A DNA stretch of 64,000 bases from Thermatribacter sp048814795 (GCA_048814795.1 CP184673.1:1488001-1552000), one strand, 5' to 3'. Shown: positions 8,767 through 18,521, counted from the first letter of the stretch. Notes: generated by a model not told the origin, from the sequence alone. Numbers and translations are program-made.

Positions 8767-9945
8767 TTACTCTGGTTCACCCGGCCAGGAACCCTCTACA
8801 CCCTCTACGGCCCATTCAATGGTTAACAATTCTTCAAGGGAAAGACGTTCGCCTTCTCTTACTCTGAGCTTGCCTTTACGGTCATAAATGGGACCGTTAA
8901 AGGGGCTAAAAACGTATTCAGGATCAGACATAGCTTTTTCAAGAAGTTTAACCAGCTCTAAGGCGCTTACCTCACCATACATTGGATCATTCACTATAAA
9001 ACTTTCAAGTTTTTCCTCAAAAACCGGGTTCACTGGCACTCCAAAGTCAGCTCCCAGCTCTACCGCCTTTTCTCTAAGCAACCACCAATAATCGACGTTT
9101 TCCAGGTTTTTGCTGTTGTAGTATCCAGCATAAATTTTGGCAAAGAAATCGAAATATATTGCCTCCCAATGGACTAACTGCCCAGAAACGACTGACTCTT
9201 TTGCAAAATTCAGCATAGGGGAATAGTGTCCAAAACTCGGTAAACCATGCTCCTGTGCTACCTGTACTACAGTGGGAGAGTCTTCGGTAAAGGCAAGTAC
9301 ATCTACGCCTTCAGCAATAAGGGATTCAGCAGCTTCTTTAGCGCCGGTTGGATCGTACCAGGCACTTTGGAGCCAGCGCACCAGGACTTTCGCTTCAGGA
9401 TTAACTCTTCTCGCACCTAAGGTAAAAGCGTTAATGTGACGCTTGAGCTCGGGTATAGGGAAGGTAGCTACGTACCCAATCTTATTAGATTTAGTAAGTG
9501 CTCCAGCCATAATTCCATTCAAATAGTAAATCTGATGGAAGTCAGCCATGTAAGTGGCCATGTTGGGTGCTCTTTTAAAGCCCGAACAATGGAAAAATAT
9601 CTTATCCGGGTATCTCAGGGCTGCGTTTAGCGTTCCATCCATAAACCCAAAACTGGTGGTAACCACTACGTCCACTTTTTCTTGATTGATAACCCGGTCA
9701 ATCACTCCTTCTACTTCCCCTTCGGGCACGTTTTCAACGTAAATCGTTTCTAACCAGGGATATGCTTCTTCGACAATTTGACGTGCTTGTTCATGGGCAT
9801 AGCTCCATCCATAGTCACCAATGGGTCCTACATAAATAAAGGCAGCTTTGATTTTTTCCTGGGCTGACGCTACCCCAAAAATGGCAAAACCAAGTACCAG
9901 AACCAGAAACAGCGGAATGAACTTTTTACTGTGAAATTTTCTCAA
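8767..9945 (-). CDS. BMP-family (Med/BmpA) ABC solute-binding protein
   Basis: This binding protein belongs to the basic membrane protein family, whose studied members bind purine nucleosides or related heterocycles. It has a signal peptide (FIPLFLVLVLGFAIFGVASA, cleavage before QEKIKAA). Unlike many family members it has no lipobox cysteine. Family cues are FIYVGPIGDYGWSYAHEQ, NQEKVDVVVTTSFGFMDGT, YLNGIMAGALTKSNKIGYV and the ANPL-like ligand loop region. TTG 9945 is preferred over the GTG at 9954 because the GTG lies inside the GGGAGGTGG SD. It is the last gene of the operon, after one ATPase and two permease genes. Confidence 0.9.
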   Translation of the reverse strand: MRKFHSKKFIPLFLVLVLGFAIFGVASAQEKIKAAFIYVGPIGDYGWSYAHEQARQIVEEAYPWLETIYVENVPEGEVEGVIDRVINQEKVDVVVTTSFGFMDGTLNAALRYPDKIFFHCSGFKRAPNMATYMADFHQIYYLNGIMAGALTKSNKIGYVATFPIPELKRHINAFTLGARRVNPEAKVLVRWLQSAWYDPTGAKEAAESLIAEGVDVLAFTEDSPTVVQVAQEHGLPSFGHYSPMLNFAKESVVSGQLVHWEAIYFDFFAKIYAGYYNSKNLENVDYWWLLREKAVELGADFGVPVNPVFEEKLESFIVNDPMYGEVSALELVKLLEKAMSDPEYVFSPFNGPIYDRKGKLRVREGERLSLEELLTIEWAVEGVEGSWPGEPE

Positions 9946-9984
9946 GCTAACCACCTCCCAAAGATATTTTGAGAAACATGCTTC

Positions 9985-10914
9985 TCAGGATTCGCCTCGC
10001 TTGTAGGGTTTACCAAGCGAAGCGGGAGCGCCGATTTTTTTGTGTAAAGCCAGTCTGGAAAAAATAAGTAGGGCGATAATCGGAAAAAGATAAGGCAAGG
10101 AGTTTAACAATTCAGCTGCTACCCAGGGCTGGAGTCTGAAAGATAAATGATAAAGGGTTCCAAAAAGGTATCCTCCTATCATGCCGTAGAGCGGATTCCA
10201 GAAAGCAAAAATGGTTAGTGCTACTGCCAACCAGCCCATGCCGGCAGTCATTCCATAAGCCCAGGAAGGCCTATATACGATAGATAGATAGGCTCCGGCA
10301 AGACCCGCCATAACGCCCCCTATAAACACACAAACGTATCGCACTTTCCACACGTTAACTCCCATAACATCAGCCGCAGCTGGGTTTTCTCCAACTGACC
10401 TTATGGAATTGCCCCATTTGGTATGAAACAACAAAAACCAGAGAAAGATTGACAATACTATAGCAACATAAACCATAATATTTTGACCTTCAAACAACAC
10501 TTTGCCCAATAAAGGAATTTTATTGAGGTAAGGAATATGGATCTTGGTCAAGCTAACCTGTAACGTTTTTCCTTCAAAGTTTCTTCCTAAAACACCGGTT
10601 AAACCAAGACCAAACATGGTTAAAGCCAGACCTGAAACTACCTGGTTTGCCCTCAAGGTAATACTTAATAAAGCATGTATTAACGAAGAACCCCCACCTA
10701 CCACCATTCCCACTATCATGCCGAGCCAAGGATTGGCAGAAAGGTAAGTAGTTACAAAAGCAGCAAAGGCGCCAAGGAGCATCATTCCCTCTACACCAAG
10801 GTTAAGAATGCCAGAGCGTTCTGCATAAATTTCACCAAGAGTAGCGATCACCAGAGGTGTACCATAGAGCAAAGAACGGACCAAAACGCTTTCTATCCAG
10901 GAAATGACATCCAA
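9985..10914 (-). CDS. BMP-type ABC importer permease (YufQ/NupQ class)
   Basis: This is the second permease of a nucleoside-type importer, of the branched-chain permease superfamily (BPD_transp_2). It is 309 residues with about eight to nine hydrophobic segments. The family signature IYAERSGILNLGVEGMMLLGAF appears near residue 27. SVGENPAAADVMGVNV matches the cytoplasmic loop that contacts the ATPase. It starts at TTG 10914, three bases after the upstream permease stop, indicating translational coupling. The binding-protein gene follows at 9945. Confidence 0.9.
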   Translation of the reverse strand: MDVISWIESVLVRSLLYGTPLVIATLGEIYAERSGILNLGVEGMMLLGAFAAFVTTYLSANPWLGMIVGMVVGGGSSLIHALLSITLRANQVVSGLALTMFGLGLTGVLGRNFEGKTLQVSLTKIHIPYLNKIPLLGKVLFEGQNIMVYVAIVLSIFLWFLLFHTKWGNSIRSVGENPAAADVMGVNVWKVRYVCVFIGGVMAGLAGAYLSIVYRPSWAYGMTAGMGWLAVALTIFAFWNPLYGMIGGYLFGTLYHLSFRLQPWVAAELLNSLPYLFPIIALLIFSRLALHKKIGAPASLGKPYKRGES

Positions 10915-10916
10915 GG

Positions 10917-12002
10917 CTAAATCTCTACCTCCTGTTCTTTTATTTCTAATCCGTAACGCATAAACCTCTCTCCTGCAATAAGGAAAAAGATGATCAATCC
11001 ATTGAAAACGTGCACCATTTGAAAAGGAATTCCCAACGATACCTTAAGTGCGTCACCACCAGACATTAAAGCTCCAAACAAAAATGCAGAGAGAGGAACC
11101 GCTAAGGGATTGGCTCTGGCCAGCCAGGCTACAATTATGGCTGTATAACCATATCCTAATGAAATGTGCGAAGGATGCCGCAGAAGATGATGAATACCAC
11201 TTACTTCACCAGCTCCTGCCATACCACTTAAGCCTCCTGAGAGAAACATTACCCACAGGGTGACCATCGCCTGTTTAATGCCTACCAGTTTAGCAGTTTG
11301 GGGATTTTGTCCACTTACCCGAAGGCGAAAACCAAAGGTTGTATAGCGAAGTATTATATAACATACCAGAGCTGCCAAAAAACCAAATACCAGGGTCAGG
11401 ATGGGAATACGCGTATTGCTTATGGTGCCCAACCAGGCTTCTTTAGGAAACATGTCAGTGTAAGCAAAACCCCGCGCACTCCTTCCTTTCCAGGGTCCAT
11501 GGATAAGGTAAAGTACAAGGTTTGAAGCTACGTAATTAAGCATCAGGGTCACTATGGTTTCGTTGACCGAAAATCTGGCTTTGAGATAACCAGGTAACAA
11601 GGCCCATATCCCTCCAGCGAGAAAACCCAAAAAAAACATTGTAGGAATTATTAAGGCAGATGGCAAACCTGAGAAAAGGGCTACCCAGGTAGCAGCGCAA
11701 GCTCCAAGCAAAATTTGACCTTCTGCTCCAATGTTCCAGATAGAAGCTTGGAAAGCCAGTGTCAGTCCTGAACCCACTATTAAAAGGGGAATGGTTCTGG
11801 TTAAAGTCTCTGAAAGGGCATACCAGCTCCCAAAGGCTCCTTTAAATAGTGTTCGGTAACCATCCAAAGGGCTGATTCCATAGGCAATAAAAATCAAACT
11901 AACGATTCCCAAAGCAGCAATAAGAGCTAAAATAGATATACTGATTACACTGGTTGGTACAGGCTGCAAATGTTCTACCAGAGTCAATTTCTTTGTTTTC
12001 AA
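10917..12002 (-). CDS. BMP-type ABC importer permease (YufP/NupP class)
   Basis: First permease of the nucleoside-type importer, 361 residues with multiple membrane helices. LTLAFQASIWNIGAEGQILLGA is the characteristic N-terminal signature, and RVSGQNPQTAKLVGIK is the ATPase-contacting loop. It starts at TTG 12002 overlapping the ATPase stop by four bases, so the two are translationally coupled. Its partners are the ATPase upstream and the second permease downstream. Substrate is inferred only from family (nucleosides or similar). Confidence 0.9.
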   Translation of the reverse strand: MKTKKLTLVEHLQPVPTSVISISILALIAALGIVSLIFIAYGISPLDGYRTLFKGAFGSWYALSETLTRTIPLLIVGSGLTLAFQASIWNIGAEGQILLGACAATWVALFSGLPSALIIPTMFFLGFLAGGIWALLPGYLKARFSVNETIVTLMLNYVASNLVLYLIHGPWKGRSARGFAYTDMFPKEAWLGTISNTRIPILTLVFGFLAALVCYIILRYTTFGFRLRVSGQNPQTAKLVGIKQAMVTLWVMFLSGGLSGMAGAGEVSGIHHLLRHPSHISLGYGYTAIIVAWLARANPLAVPLSAFLFGALMSGGDALKVSLGIPFQMVHVFNGLIIFFLIAGERFMRYGLEIKEQEVEI

Positions 12003-13561
12003 ACCCTCTCCTCCTTTACGCCACCCATCCAGAGACCTATTTGAGTAAGATCCTCTTCACTCCATCCTTGTTGAGGCCTTTCTTTTTTGCCTATTATCTT
12101 CCCTCTAAAAAATACCAGAATCGTATCCGCAAGTAACATCACTTCATCGAGATCACTCGACACAAGTAAAACACCTGACCCTCTTGAAGAACTGTCAAGG
12201 AGTAAGCGATGGATAAAAGATGTGCCAGCGATGTCTAAACCTACTGTTGGTTGAGCAGCAATGATTAATCGAGGATGTCGAGAAAGCTCCCTGGCAAGCA
12301 CTACTCGCTGTTTATTGCCTCCTGAAAGTAGGCCTGCTGGTAGTTCAATGTTTTGAGGGCTAATGGCATATTCCTTAACAAGTCGCACCGCTTTTTCCCT
12401 TATCCTTTTCCAGTTTATCCAGGGTCCTTTTGCGAAAGGACTGCGATAGAAGCTCCTTAAAACCAGATTTTCGCTAATGCTCATTTGCTCAACAAGAGCT
12501 AACCTTCGATCTTCAGGAATGTAGGCTATCCCTTCTTGTAAAAGATCCGTGGGTTGTATCTTAGTAAATTCTCTTCCATTCACTATTATTTTACCTTTTT
12601 TAGGACTTCTTAATCCGGCGAGTATTTCCACTAATTCTTTCTGACCATTGCCGGATATTCCAGCTATACCAACGATTTCTTTCGCACGTACCTGGAAAGA
12701 TACTCCTTGTAGAGCGAGGACATCTCTATCTCCGGTTGCCCAGAGATCTAATACTTCGAGAACGGTTTCCCCAAATTCTGGGACTGATGGTTTTGGAGTA
12801 ATTAGTTCAATATTTTTGCCTACTACAAGTTCGGCAAGTTCTTTTAGGGTTACTCCATCAGGTTTGAGTGAGTTAACCACCTTACCTTTGCGAAGCACGG
12901 TTATGGTATCTGCAATCTTCATCGCCTCTTCGAGTTTGTGGGTTATAAATATGCAGGTTTTTCCTTCTTTTTTCATTGAACGTAGCGTCGAAAAAAGCCC
13001 TTCAATTTCTGTGGGTGTAAGCACCGAAGTTGGCTCGTCAAGAATGAGGATTTCAGCTCCTCGGTAAAGAGCTTTAAGGATTTCTACCCTTTGCTGCTCC
13101 CCAAGGGAAAGTTGCCAAATTCTGGCCTGAGGATCTACGGGCAGTTGAAAGGCTTTTGACATAACACGTATTTCTTCTTCAAGTCTTTTGTTAGGTAATT
13201 TAAAAGGGGCGTTTTTCAATCCCAAAACTATGTTTTCCAGCACTGTATGAGTTTCGACCAGCTTAAAATGTTGATGGACCATGCCTATGCCAAGCTCAAT
13301 GGCGCGTCTGGGTGAAGTAATACTTACTTCCTTACCCTGGAGCAGAATACTGCCTTCATCAGGCTGATATAGACCGTAGAGGATATTCATGAGGGTTGAT
13401 TTACCCGCTCCATTTTCTCCAAGGATGACGTGAATGCTTCCTTTTTCAACTCCGAAAGTAATATGGTCATTAGCTAAATTATTAGGTGGAAAACGCTTGG
13501 TTATTCCTTTAAACTCGAGGATTATATTATTGGCATGCTTTAAAGTTGTTTTTGAAGCCAT
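11999..13561 (-). CDS. BMP-type ABC importer ATPase, two nucleotide-binding domains
   Basis: This 520-residue ATPase has two fused ABC domains, as in ribose and nucleoside importers. Domain one has Walker A GENGAGKST (about residue 47), signature LSLGEQQRVE and Walker B ILILDEPTS. Domain two has a degenerate P-loop (AGISGNGQKE), signature LSGGNKQRVVLAREL and the sequence IIAAQPTVGLD in place of a canonical Walker B. That asymmetry is normal for the family. It is the first gene of the operon. The ATG at 13561 has no SD in front, so initiation may be leaderless or from a short leader. Confidence 0.93.
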   Translation of the reverse strand: MASKTTLKHANNIILEFKGITKRFPPNNLANDHITFGVEKGSIHVILGENGAGKSTLMNILYGLYQPDEGSILLQGKEVSITSPRRAIELGIGMVHQHFKLVETHTVLENIVLGLKNAPFKLPNKRLEEEIRVMSKAFQLPVDPQARIWQLSLGEQQRVEILKALYRGAEILILDEPTSVLTPTEIEGLFSTLRSMKKEGKTCIFITHKLEEAMKIADTITVLRKGKVVNSLKPDGVTLKELAELVVGKNIELITPKPSVPEFGETVLEVLDLWATGDRDVLALQGVSFQVRAKEIVGIAGISGNGQKELVEILAGLRSPKKGKIIVNGREFTKIQPTDLLQEGIAYIPEDRRLALVEQMSISENLVLRSFYRSPFAKGPWINWKRIREKAVRLVKEYAISPQNIELPAGLLSGGNKQRVVLARELSRHPRLIIAAQPTVGLDIAGTSFIHRLLLDSSSRGSGVLLVSSDLDEVMLLADTILVFFRGKIIGKKERPQQGWSEEDLTQIGLWMGGVKEERV

Positions 13562-13630
13562 AGTAACATAATTTTATCAGTATTTGGCAATTTGGGAAGC
13601 ATGGGTCGGCAAATTATTGTACCTGCTGAA

Positions 13631-13666
13631 CCAAAAAAGAGGGGTAAGTTTACCCCTCTTTTTTGG
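13631..13666. terminator. Bidirectional terminator-shaped hairpin
   Basis: A 17-base perfect stem (CCAAAAAAGAGGGGTAA and its complement) with a 2-base loop has A-runs on one side and T-runs on the other. It lies 39 bases after the stop of the ribose-type binding-protein gene and 70 bases before the BMP ATPase start. It terminates the former in the leftward direction, and the BMP operon must then be transcribed from within 13562-13630. Confidence 0.9.
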
Positions 13667-13705
13667 TGTTTTACAGATCAAACTATCACTTATCAGTTTT
13701 TAAGC

Positions 13706-14665
13706 TTAAAAGCTCTTTTCAGCCTGGTCGAGATTATCTTTGGTTATAACTGCTGGTTCGATGAGCATTACTTTCTGTGCTGGCTTCTCACCTTTTCTAA
13801 GATAATTAACCAGTATTTCAAAAGCTGTAGATGCCTGTTTGCCGGGGAACTGCTCGATGGTTGCATCAAGGATACCTTCTTCAATAAGCTTCAGAGCTTC
13901 AGGCAGTGCATCAAAACCTACGGTTATGGTTTCTTTTACATTAATTTTGCCGCTTGCGTCCATAGCCTGGATAGCGCCTAAAATCATTTCATCATTGGCT
14001 CCAAACACTGCATCAATTTGGGGAGTGCTCATTATGAAGTCTTCCATAACTTTCATTCCATCATCGCGTCGGAAATTAGCGGTTTGGCTTTTAACGGTTA
14101 TTTCGGGATACTGGTCGATAATTTCATGAAAACCAGCACTGCGGTCAATAGCAGGTCCTGCTCCTGGAGTACCAGTAAGTTCGATTACCACACCCTTTGG
14201 TTCTCCATACTTTTCCTTAAGTTTTTCCACTATAAACTGAGCTGCTTTGCGACCGCCTTCGGTGTTATCGGCTCCTACGTGGCAGAGAATTTCAACCGGA
14301 GCGCCTTCCTTAATTCTTCTATCCACAGTTACGACAGGTATATTGGCTTTGTTGAGAGCTTCAATAGCGGGGATGACTGCTTCAACTTCAATGGGTACCA
14401 GAAGAACACCATTTACACCTTTAATAATCATATCCTCAATTATGGAAATTTGTTTGGAAACTTCGTTTTGAGCTTCTAAGGATATTACCTCAATGTCTCC
14501 AAGCTCTTGAGCTTTTTGTTTAACAGCATCTTCTAAAAAGGCGAACCAGGCAAAAGAGAGACTCGGAAAAGATAATCCGATGGTTAACTTTTGAGCAATC
14601 GCCACTCCCCCAAAAAGCACTGCTATAGCTATCGTTATAATCATAACCTTAATTATCCACTTCAT
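13706..14665 (-). CDS. Ribose-type (RbsB class) ABC sugar-binding protein
   Basis: This 319-residue periplasmic-binding-protein type 1 has a signal peptide (VMIITIAIAVLFGGVAIAQ). The mature protein opens with KLTIGLSFPSLSFAWFAFLEDA. Family cues include KGVNGVLLVPIEVEAVIPAIEALNKANIPVVTVDRR, shown here only in part, then VGADNTEGGRKAAQFI, and FGANDEMILGAIQAM late in the protein. It starts at ATG 14665 behind AAGGAGG. As the last gene after cupin, ATPase and permease, it probably shares their LacI control. An about 100-base gap separates it from the permease. A monosaccharide ligand is inferred. Confidence 0.92.
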   Translation of the reverse strand: MKWIIKVMIITIAIAVLFGGVAIAQKLTIGLSFPSLSFAWFAFLEDAVKQKAQELGDIEVISLEAQNEVSKQISIIEDMIIKGVNGVLLVPIEVEAVIPAIEALNKANIPVVTVDRRIKEGAPVEILCHVGADNTEGGRKAAQFIVEKLKEKYGEPKGVVIELTGTPGAGPAIDRSAGFHEIIDQYPEITVKSQTANFRRDDGMKVMEDFIMSTPQIDAVFGANDEMILGAIQAMDASGKINVKETITVGFDALPEALKLIEEGILDATIEQFPGKQASTAFEILVNYLRKGEKPAQKVMLIEPAVITKDNLDQAEKSF

Positions 14666-14763
14666 GGATCATCGACCTCCTTTTTAAAATCAATCAGGTT
14701 TATTCCTCTTTTTTTCTTGGTTTTGACTTTTAGTTTGTCTGAAATAGGACACCTCCTTTCCTA

Positions 14764-15750
14764 TTAAATCGTTCTGAAGCGTCTTTTTAGTTTATCAAGC
14801 AAGACAGCAAGGATTATGATAAAGCCCTTAACTATCATTTGCCAGTAGGGCTGAACTCCGAGTAGGTTGAGTCCGTTAGATATAACTCCTATTAGCAACG
14901 CACCTACCAGAGTGCCATAAACGCCTCCTTCACCACCCATGAGGCTGGTACCACCAATTATGACCGAAGCGATTACGTCAAGTTCGTATCCTTGGCCTGC
15001 TACCAGCTCTCCAGAGTTGAGACGGGAAGTAAGAATAAGGGCGCTCAGCCCCGAGAGAAAGCCAAGTATGGTGAATGCTGATATTTTATACCGGTCTACC
15101 ATAATACCAGAGAGTAAGGCAGCTTCTTCGTTACCACCTATGGCGTAAATATAGCGCCCAAAAACGGTACGCTTCAGTATTATGCCGGCAATTATAACTA
15201 TAGATATAAAGATAATAACCGGAAAAGGGATGGGTCCCACCATACCAGCTCCTATGAAACGAAAGGCCTGGCTCATCCCAGCAATGGGTTTTCCCTGAGC
15301 TACAAGAAGAGTTGCCCCTCGAAAGATGCTCATCGAGCCAAGAGTTACAATAAAGGGATGTAGTTCTCCCTTGGTAGAAATGAAACCGTTCATGAAACCA
15401 ATTCCGCCGCCAATCAAGAGAGGGACAACAATGCTTAAAAATAGGCTACCTCCCCACTTCACCTGGAAAGCTGCGGCAATGATTCCGCAAAAAGCAACTA
15501 TAGAGCCAACTGAGAGGTCAATTCCAGCCAGAAGGATTACAAAAGTCATTCCTACAGCAATAACTCCAATGATAGAAACCTGCCGAATTACGTTCAGTAT
15601 GTTAAGAGGATGGAAAAAAACCGGGTTTAACGCGCCGAAAATGACACACACAACTATGAAAGCAAGGAGTATCCCTGCTTTATCCCAAAAAATGAAAAAC
15701 CTTTCTAAAAAACTTTTTTGTGTTTCTTTTTCTTCACTGGCTGACTGCAT
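14764..15750 (-). CDS. Ribose-type ABC permease (RbsC class)
   Basis: Membrane subunit of the ribose/xylose/galactose class, 328 residues. Cues are AVGMTFVILLAGIDLSVGSI, the GNEEAALLSGI loop that contacts the ATPase, and the glycine-rich segment VIIGGTSLMGGEGGVYGTL near the C-terminus. Hydrophobic segments are spread over the length. Its ATG overlaps the ATPase reading frame by 17 bases, which suggests coupled translation. The downstream gap before the binding-protein gene contains a small inverted repeat (AATAGG and CCTATT). Confidence 0.93.
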   Translation of the reverse strand: MQSASEEKETQKSFLERFFIFWDKAGILLAFIVVCVIFGALNPVFFHPLNILNVIRQVSIIGVIAVGMTFVILLAGIDLSVGSIVAFCGIIAAAFQVKWGGSLFLSIVVPLLIGGGIGFMNGFISTKGELHPFIVTLGSMSIFRGATLLVAQGKPIAGMSQAFRFIGAGMVGPIPFPVIIFISIVIIAGIILKRTVFGRYIYAIGGNEEAALLSGIMVDRYKISAFTILGFLSGLSALILTSRLNSGELVAGQGYELDVIASVIIGGTSLMGGEGGVYGTLVGALLIGVISNGLNLLGVQPYWQMIVKGFIIILAVLLDKLKRRFRTI

Positions 15751-17248
15751 TCTTTGTTCTACCCCCCACTGCTAAACTCAGAATAGTTTCCTGTGTGGCC
15801 TCCTCTCGGTTGAGCTCGCCAACAATTCTTCCTTCACGCATTACCAGAATTCGATCACTCATTCCAAGAATCTCGGGCAGTTCAGAAGAAACCATTATGA
15901 TGCCTACCTTCTTTTCAAGTAGTCTGTTCATGAGATGATAAATTTCTACCTTGGCTCCTACATCAATACCTCGAGTTGGTTCGTCGAAAAGATAGATGTC
16001 ACACTTACGAGCAAACCATTTTCCAAGAACCACTTTTTGTTGATTGCCCCCAGAAAGATACATTACTTTCTGATAAAGAGATGGTGTTTTTATGTTCATC
16101 TGCTGGACCATTTCTTCTCCTATTTCGAGCAGGCGTTGATCATCAACAAACCCTCGCTCAGAAATTTGAGGCAGAATAGGGAGACCTATATTATCCAGAA
16201 CCGATAGAAGAAGTACCAGTCCCTGGGTTTTACGTTCTTCAGGTAAGAAAGCCATTCCAAGATTAATGGCTTCGACAGGCGAATTTATCTGAACTTTCTC
16301 TCCTTTTATGTAAATTTCTCCTCCATCAACTGGATCTACGCCATAAATTGCTCTGAGCAGCTCGGTTCTTCCTGAACCAACCATTCCTGCAATGCCAAGA
16401 ATTTCACCTCTTCTTAAGAAAAAAGAAATGTTTTCCAGAACACCGTGGCGGGTAAGTCCCTCCACTCTTAAAATTTCTTCTTCAGGAGTGTGAGGAATGC
16501 GTGGAAACTTATTAGTTATCTCTCTTCCAACCATCATCTGGATAATGTCTTCCATGTCGAGATCTTGGAGATTTCTGGTTGCAATGTGTCTTCCATCTCG
16601 CAGTACAGTTACCCGGTCGCAAACTTTAAAAATTTCTTCCAGACGGTGCGAGATATAAATAATAGTTACTCCCTTCTCTTTCAGGAAACGGATTATGCGA
16701 AAAAGGGTTTCTATTTCTTTTTGGGCTAATGCTGCTGTAGGTTCATCCATGATCAAAATTTTAGCGTTTAGAGACAGCGCTTTGGCAATTTCCACAACCT
16801 GTTTTTTAGCTACTCCAAGGTCTCGAACCTTGGCATCAACATCAATATCTACATCTAAGAAATCCAGCAGTTTTTTAGCTTCCTGACGCATTCTGGTCCA
16901 GTCTACCAAACCGCGAGGCGTGAGAAAATGGTGACCCATAAAAATGTTTTCAGCAACTGTGAGCGCAGGAATTAAATTAAACTCCTGGTAAATGGCAGCA
17001 ATACCTCTGGCAAGCGCTTCATGGGGAGTATGAAAATCCACTGGTTTTCCTTCGTAGTAGATTTCTCCAGAAGTTTTACGATGGACCCCGCTTACTATTT
17101 TTATCAGCGTGGATTTCCCCGCCCCGTTCTCCCCTACCAGAGCATGTACCTCACCTCGTTTTACGTCAAAACTCACTTCATCGAGAGCCAAAACTCCAGG
17201 AAAACGTTTGCTTACTTTTTCGAAACGAAGGATTATTTCCTCAGACAA
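15734..17248 (-). CDS. Ribose-type ABC ATPase, two domains (RbsA class)
   Basis: This tandem-domain sugar ATPase of about 504 residues energises the neighbouring permease. Domain one has Walker A GENGAGKST, the family's degenerate signature LGVAKKQVVEIAKAL and Walker B ILIMDEPTAAL. Domain two has a degenerate P-loop (GMVGSGRTE), signature LSGGNQQKVVLGKW and Walker B IYLFDEPTRGID. The frame is open from a TTG at 17269. TTG 17248 (MSEEIILRFEKVSKRF) is preferred because GGAGG stands 8 bases before it and this start no longer overlaps the cupin gene. Confidence 0.92.
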   Translation of the reverse strand: MSEEIILRFEKVSKRFPGVLALDEVSFDVKRGEVHALVGENGAGKSTLIKIVSGVHRKTSGEIYYEGKPVDFHTPHEALARGIAAIYQEFNLIPALTVAENIFMGHHFLTPRGLVDWTRMRQEAKKLLDFLDVDIDVDAKVRDLGVAKKQVVEIAKALSLNAKILIMDEPTAALAQKEIETLFRIIRFLKEKGVTIIYISHRLEEIFKVCDRVTVLRDGRHIATRNLQDLDMEDIIQMMVGREITNKFPRIPHTPEEEILRVEGLTRHGVLENISFFLRRGEILGIAGMVGSGRTELLRAIYGVDPVDGGEIYIKGEKVQINSPVEAINLGMAFLPEERKTQGLVLLLSVLDNIGLPILPQISERGFVDDQRLLEIGEEMVQQMNIKTPSLYQKVMYLSGGNQQKVVLGKWFARKCDIYLFDEPTRGIDVGAKVEIYHLMNRLLEKKVGIIMVSSELPEILGMSDRILVMREGRIVGELNREEATQETILSLAVGGRTKNAVSQ

Positions 17249-17252
17249 GTTA

Positions 17253-18458
17253 CTAAACCTCCGGACCAAAATGTTTAAGCATTACCAAATTTTCCCTATC
17301 GCTCAGGTTGGTTATAGTGATTCCCTCTCGAGCAGCTTTGTAGGTAACGAATAATTCATCTTTAGTCATTTGTCCAAAACGGATTAATTGAGGCGATTCG
17401 ATTTCCAGAGTACCGAAGCGGCCGTGACCCTCAATTACGATTACCCCATAAGGCCCATTTTCTTTAATGGTTACCGAACTTTTCGGAAATACGGTGAGTT
17501 CTTTTGCAGCGAAGAACTCGCTGTTGTAGACCACCCAATTCTCTTCATATCCTTCAGCATGCATTTCTTCAACAGGCTTTACTGGTTTAGGAGGTAGGAA
17601 GTGGTCTTCAAAAAAGTTGGGGTTCAGGTTTGCTTCCCAATCGAGCAAGTCCACTATGTAATCCAGGTCATTTTTGTGTTCTTCAGGAACATCCTTCACC
17701 AGGAGATCCCAGGGAAGGTAGCTGTCCCATACAATGTTTTGGAACATAGCGAACACGTCTGAAGCTCTCTGCGGTTCGTAGGTCAAAAGCGAACCGGGTG
17801 CATGAAGAATACCGGGAGGAACATTCCAGCCAGTTCCTAACTTGAGTTTGTAGGCTCTGGAGTAGTAGAGAATACCATTGTCTCCCTTATCCCAGTTTTT
17901 CAGGCAGTTTACAATGTCCTCACGCTTGGTGCCAGGATTAAGTCCGAAAAAGGTGTAAGGAAAATAACCGCCATGGTTGTTTAGCTGTTTTGGGAAGTAG
18001 TAACCTTCCGGTTTACCAAGCTGACCCACTTTTGAAGCTTTCTCGTCATCTAAATGCACATGATGAGGGAGAGGGTTCATATTATCAAAGAATTTGGCGA
18101 ACATGGTCCATCCGCCATATTTTTGCATTATTTCCTCCCCAAGAATTTCTTTCCCCATAAGCTCTATTGCGTCTTTAAGAAGGATTTTATGTTCCTTGTT
18201 TCCATCCTCAAAGTAGATATAACTCAATCCCTCATCGGGAGGTGTTTCTGGACCATTGTCAGCTCTTACTGTGGAAGCAAACCAGCGTTCATCAATACCC
18301 CCACGGTGGGCTCCAAGAGCGTAGTAATCATCGGGATGAAGTTTTAACCTTTTCCCCGGAATACAAAAGGCACGAGGTACCCAGGTTGGAAAAAGGCGAA
18401 ATATACCCCGACCTTGTTCGAGAGCATTTTCAATAATGCTTTTCACGTTATTACTCAT
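17253..18458 (-). CDS. Cupin, phosphomannose-isomerase-like
   Basis: This roughly 401-residue protein has a cupin core resembling type I phosphomannose isomerase/ManA-like sugar isomerases. The probable metal-binding stretch is NPLPHHVHLDDEKA, and GWNVPPGILHAPGSLLTYEPQ is the second cupin motif. The C-terminal part looks like a second beta-barrel (GPYGVIVIEGHGRFG). ATG 18458 is chosen because AAAGGTGA precedes it; the frame extends 31 codons further upstream without good support. As first gene of the ribose-type importer operon it probably isomerises or epimerises the imported sugar or its phosphate. The exact reaction is not determined. Confidence 0.8.
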   Translation of the reverse strand: MSNNVKSIIENALEQGRGIFRLFPTWVPRAFCIPGKRLKLHPDDYYALGAHRGGIDERWFASTVRADNGPETPPDEGLSYIYFEDGNKEHKILLKDAIELMGKEILGEEIMQKYGGWTMFAKFFDNMNPLPHHVHLDDEKASKVGQLGKPEGYYFPKQLNNHGGYFPYTFFGLNPGTKREDIVNCLKNWDKGDNGILYYSRAYKLKLGTGWNVPPGILHAPGSLLTYEPQRASDVFAMFQNIVWDSYLPWDLLVKDVPEEHKNDLDYIVDLLDWEANLNPNFFEDHFLPPKPVKPVEEMHAEGYEENWVVYNSEFFAAKELTVFPKSSVTIKENGPYGVIVIEGHGRFGTLEIESPQLIRFGQMTKDELFVTYKAAREGITITNLSDRENLVMLKHFGPEV

Positions 18459-18505
18459 GCCGGCATCACCTTTCTTCAATTGAATGAGTACTGAAAAAAG
18501 ACTTC

Positions 18506-18521
18506 TGTTAACGTTTTCCTT
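18506..18521. promoter_or_regulatory. Candidate LacI-type operator upstream of cupin operon
   Basis: TAACGTTTTC (18509-18518) resembles the CG-centred LacI-family consensus. An identical 10-base copy lies at 18612-18621, beside the divergent LacI gene. This copy is about 50 bases upstream of the cupin start, where it could block leftward transcription. Confidence 0.6.

Noticed and set aside
13592..13981. 129-codon rightward ORF near the 13.6 kb terminator
   Set aside because: It is antisense to the ribose-type binding-protein gene and runs through a strong terminator.
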